A DNA stretch of 64,000 nucleotides from Limonium bicolor (lineage: Eukaryota > Streptophyta > Magnoliopsida > Caryophyllales > Plumbaginaceae): NCBI GenBank assembly GCA_023374045.1, contig CM041777.1, forward strand, positions 462,921,827 through 462,985,826, written 5' to 3'. Each line of letters begins with the position of its first letter. Position 1 is the stretch's first letter. Under the pieces are notes generated by a model that was given only the letters and a program-made list of their open reading frames with translations, was not told the origin of the DNA and searched no databases. Shown piece by piece: positions 60,834 through 64,000 of the stretch. The position numbers were made by a program, and so were the translations under genes.

Positions 60834-62032
60834 CCATGTACCCAAACAAGTAGGGAATGCTCAATATTAACAAATACTATTATGAAGGGTAGGATAAAGA
60901 AGTCAATAGTACATGATCTTAAACTTTTTAGAGGAGTGTGATCCATCACCTACTGGTGGCATAGGTGTACTCAGGGCAAAAATAAAAATTAGAGTTTCGG
61001 GGTATGATCCGGAGTACTTCAATGCTCCTTGATTTAAGGTGACTTTGAGAACTTTTACCATGGCCAACTTCTCTCAAGAATGGGCGATTGAGGAGAAAAC
61101 AAAAGGAAAAATAGAATTATGCATTTGTTTCACTTTTGCATAAGAGATGAGAAGATAATATGTAGGCATTAAGCCTTCGTATTTTAAAGAACACTCAACT
61201 CTCTTTGTTGGTTACCAATGGTGTCTCGCAAGTCCCTTATTTATTTTATTTTCTTCTTTCTTCTTTTTTTTTTAAACAGAGAAGCACCCCTTAGCAATCC
61301 CTAAGAGAGAAGACAGAAAGAACCCCTGAGCAATAAAAATCCAACCATTGCAGATCATTTGGTCACACCGCATAAAAATGCTCCTCAAAAGTAATCAAAA
61401 TTAAAAAAAAATTTTTGAATTTGTACCATTTATCCCACAATTCATAACAGTATTTATTCTTAAAGAGAACAACCCACATATAAAGGGTCCACGATATTGA
61501 ATTTGAACAAACGCAAGATAAGCAGAGAGATTAAGCATTTTAGCATAAAATGTCATCGAAAAGGGCACACTCCCCCACACTTAGATTGAACAATGTCCTC
61601 ATTGTTCATCAGAAAAACAAGGGAAGGTTTCAGGAGACCTTTTCGGTAAGTAGATAAAATAGAGAAACACGAAGCTCATGAATAATCATTTAAGCACATA
61701 AACTCTCCTCTGCATAGTTTATTTAAATAAAAGCATAATTTAAAGAAACGGGTACTCCCCTGAGATCATTTTTGCTTGCGTTTAAAGGAATTCCCCCACA
61801 CTTGAGCTTCAGCCTCAAGTAGTGTAGCTTGGTTGCGGTGTAGTCCTGAAGTTGCACCTGCATAAGACACTAGAAGCAACCATACTACAAACGGGGTTAA
61901 GAGTTAGCAAAAACAAAATTTAAAGGGAACCTGAAAATTAAAAGAGCGTAAAAGCTTATAAAAGATAAGTTCGTCCGGGTTGCCTCCCGGAAAGCTGCCC
62001 TTCTTTAACGTCTTTGGCTAGACGCTTTGTCG
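60834..62032 (-). other. Non-coding 3' internal region of the Athila-like element
   Basis: No protein. Two more cccccacactt tracts occur, at 61572-61582 and 61793-61803, each followed by a small stem (gaacaatg-tcct-cattgttc; cttgag-cttcagc-ctcaag). At 61970-62030 the minus strand has the words GCGTCTAGCCAAAGACGTTAAAG and GGGAGGCAACCCGG, which in plant Athila-like elements stand after the last coding region. Confidence 0.6.
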
Positions 62033-62955
62033 TTAGATCGATCCTGGGGGGTGGTTATGAGGAGGAGATCCAAAACATGACTCGATGGTATTTTTGAGTG
62101 TCCACCTGGATGCATGTTTTCTTTTCTTATCCCGCTCTTCGTCCAGGATTGGTGGTGGTATCTCTATAATAGACATGCCGTCTGGAAGGGTGATAAAGAG
62201 AAGTGGGGATGATGGTGATTGAGTGTCCCGCACAAACTTGAGATCCTTAGATTTGTTATCTGGAGACCTTCCTGATGCAAACTCCAGTTTTTCATTATAA
62301 GCGTGAAGGGTGATTGTCCCCTGGGCTACCCAAATGTGCACATCGGCTGTGGCAAGAAATGGTCGTCCAAGATGAGAGGGGTAGTGGAGTTCTCTTCGAT
62401 GTCTAGAATGACAAAATCGCATGGGAAGTATAAGTGCTCCACTTTAATGATAACATCCTCCACCACTCCGCTTGGGTATGTTACCGACCATCTGCCAGTT
62501 GCAGGGTCATCTTGGTCTTTTTCATCTCTCCAATTCCCAGCTTTTTGAAAGTGGAGAGCATCAAATTAATTGAGGCACCCAGATCGCATAAGGAGTATGG
62601 AAATGAGGTGCTACCAATTGTGACTGGAATGGTGAAGCTGCCTGGATCATTGCATTTTGAAGGCAGTGGTTGTTGCAGAATAGCTGAGCAAGCTACATTG
62701 AGAGGTACCGTATCGACTTCGGCCAATTTAGTTTTGTTGGATATAAGGTGTTTGAGGAATTTGGCGTAGTTTGGCATTTTGGCAATGAGGTCTACAAACT
62801 GTATATTGACGTTTAGTTGTTTCAGCATTGCTAGAAACTTACCATATTCATTATCCAATTTCTGCTTCTGGAGTCGGTGGGGAAATGGTATAGGCGGTTC
62901 TTGTGGAGAAGATTTTGAAGTTGATGGGATAGTGAGAATGCTGGGAGTTGTCTTT
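62033..62955 (-). pseudogene. Aspartic protease of the Athila-like element
   Basis: Minus-strand blocks: LDNEYGKFLAMLKQLNVNIQ (about 62860), PNYAKFLKHLISNK, ECSAIL-type VACSAILQQPLPSKC, PGSFTIPVTIG and the active-site region LCDLGASINLM (about 62565), then LQLADGR, and LGRPFLATADVHI (about 62365). Asp of DLGAS is present. Single-base frameshifts near 62870, 62490 and 62375 break it. It ends at 62033 and is followed at once by 3' non-coding words; no RT, RNase H or integrase is present. Confidence 0.85.
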
Positions 62956-62956
62956 T

Positions 62957-64000
62957 CTACTGGGGCCTCAGCTTTTTCTTCATATCCTCTTTGGATTCTT
63001 CTGACCTTTGCGGGATGTGAATCTCGTCGGTTTTCTTACCGCTTCTCAAGGTTATCGCCTTAACCTCCTCTTCTTCTTCTTCAAAATCGAGCTTTTCATT
63101 TTCATAGCCGGCCACCAAGTCTTTGAGGTAGGTATTCTCAGACTGAATATGATTTTTATAGACTTTGGCGGTGCTTTCCAATTCAGCTACATTCCTTTTG
63201 GAAGTCTCGATTGCCACCACCCACTCTTGAAGGGAAGGGTGAAGTTCTGGAACCTTAGCTGTTTTGGCCACCTCCATCTTTTCTTCACTGTGCTCTTTCA
63301 CATAGATGCATTTGGCTTGCTCTCTTGGATTCGGTTCAGTTTGGCTTGGGAGAGCCCCTGGCGGTCTTCGAGCAAGATGTTCTGCAAGTTGATTGAATTT
63401 ACCTTCGATTTTCTGGTTGAAGGCTTCTTGTGCAGAAAGCTGGTTCTGAGTCATAGACATGTAACCCTTCATCATCTCTTTTAGTTCCGCGTTTGGATCA
63501 ACAGAGGATGAAGATGGTTGTTGTTGTTGTTGGAAACCTGGAGGGGCACCTAGTGCTCTATAACCCATATTAGAGTTTGGTTGGGGTCTGTTTCCCTGAT
63601 AGGTATTGGAATTGTTGTTCTGCCCTCCTTGGTTCTGATCATTGTTTTTCCATGAGAAATTCGGGTGATTTCTCCATGGGTAGTTGTTGTTGATGTTATT
63701 GTTGTAGGAATTATCGGGGCGGTTTCCTATGAAATTCACATCTTCGTAGTGGTTTTTACCTTCGCACTGATGAGTTTCATGAGGACCGGCGCATATGACA
63801 CATCCTTCTGTGGGTGGAACTGGTGGTGAACTTGTAGGCGGGGAAGCTATTGTTTTTACGATTTCATTTTGAGACGTTGTTAGCTTTTCCACCATCTTTG
63901 CAAGGGATGAGATCTGGGCTGATAAATGATCCGTAGGCTCAACGTGGAGTAGGCCTGCTGCTCGTGGCGTTCTTCCCTTGGATCTCGTCCACTGTCTTGT
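62957..64000 (-). CDS. Gag of the Athila-like element (partial)
   Basis: Open on the minus strand from the window edge to a stop at 62957. The conventional internal Met is at 63895, but the frame is open upstream (TPRAAGLLHVEPTDHLSAQI), so the true start lies outside. A zinc knuckle, CVICAGPHETHQC, is near 63760-63800. Then come Asn/Gln-rich sequence with NRPQPNSNMGYRALGAPPGF (about 63540-63600), a coiled-coil-prone stretch and an acidic EEEEEE run near 63065. This is the typical make-up of Athila gag. It is the only long frame here without a break within the window. Confidence 0.85.
   Translation of the reverse strand, partial: TRQWTRSKGRTPRAAGLLHVEPTDHLSAQISSLAKMVEKLTTSQNEIVKTIASPPTSSPPVPPTEGCVICAGPHETHQCEGKNHYEDVNFIGNRPDNSYNNNINNNYPWRNHPNFSWKNNDQNQGGQNNNSNTYQGNRPQPNSNMGYRALGAPPGFQQQQQPSSSSVDPNAELKEMMKGYMSMTQNQLSAQEAFNQKIEGKFNQLAEHLARRPPGALPSQTEPNPREQAKCIYVKEHSEEKMEVAKTAKVPELHPSLQEWVVAIETSKRNVAELESTAKVYKNHIQSENTYLKDLVAGYENEKLDFEEEEEEVKAITLRSGKKTDEIHIPQRSEESKEDMKKKLRPQ

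Overview
This is plant nuclear DNA, AT-rich and without any host gene I can recognise. Almost all of it is long terminal repeat (LTR) retrotransposons nested in one another. The evidence is plant-type chromovirus (Tekay/Del-like), Ty1/copia and Athila-like elements, primer binding sites complementary to initiator tRNA-Met, 5-bp target duplications, and MITE- and hAT-like fragments. It looks like dicot-type repeat-dense chromatin; the species cannot be told from sequence alone.

Layout. 1-29550: element B, an old minus-strand chromovirus with an LTR of about 5.7 kb. Its 3' end is rearranged: a 1.2-kb piece of its 3' internal region is duplicated at 1-1218 and 2451-3668. Into B's 5' LTR the complete minus-strand chromovirus A (11220-25762) has inserted, with target duplication AATAT. 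B itself sits in an older AT-rich LTR, C (29551 to 42367, interrupted). C was also hit by two solo LTRs of one family in opposite orientation (30358-34547, duplication GTTAT; 37284-41552, duplication GGAAA) and by a 481-bp long-inverted-repeat MITE (34625-35105). 42368-51755 is AT-rich intergenic DNA with a GC-rich island, a palindromic repeat interrupted by a third solo LTR (45309-47817), a polypyrimidine tract and a TIR element. 51761-56911 is a structurally complete but coding-dead copia element with TA...TA LTR ends (duplication TTTAG). 57940-59285 holds hAT-like and LTR fragments. 59286-64000 is the 3' LTR and gag-protease region of an Athila-like element that appears to lack pol.

Main result. 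Element A carries, between gag and protease, a captured AlkB-type 2-oxoglutarate/Fe(II) dioxygenase domain (19155-19888). Its gag reading frame is broken by two GT-AG introns, and a third GT-AG intron joins gag in frame to the AlkB domain. Element B has a decayed, internally deleted AlkB remnant at the same place (about 5850-6270), with the same linker just before the domain. The capture is therefore older than the split of A and B. AlkB-family proteins remove methyl groups from nucleic acids, so the domain may once have let the element edit methylation on its own RNA or DNA. Both copies here are broken.

Second theme. Six divergent LTRs in the window share a small double-hairpin module 310-480 bp before their 3' ends. 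Several also carry arrays of GC-rich hairpins mid-LTR, and three share a triplet of splice-donor-like sites at conserved spacing. This suggests a common structured, possibly spliced leader RNA.
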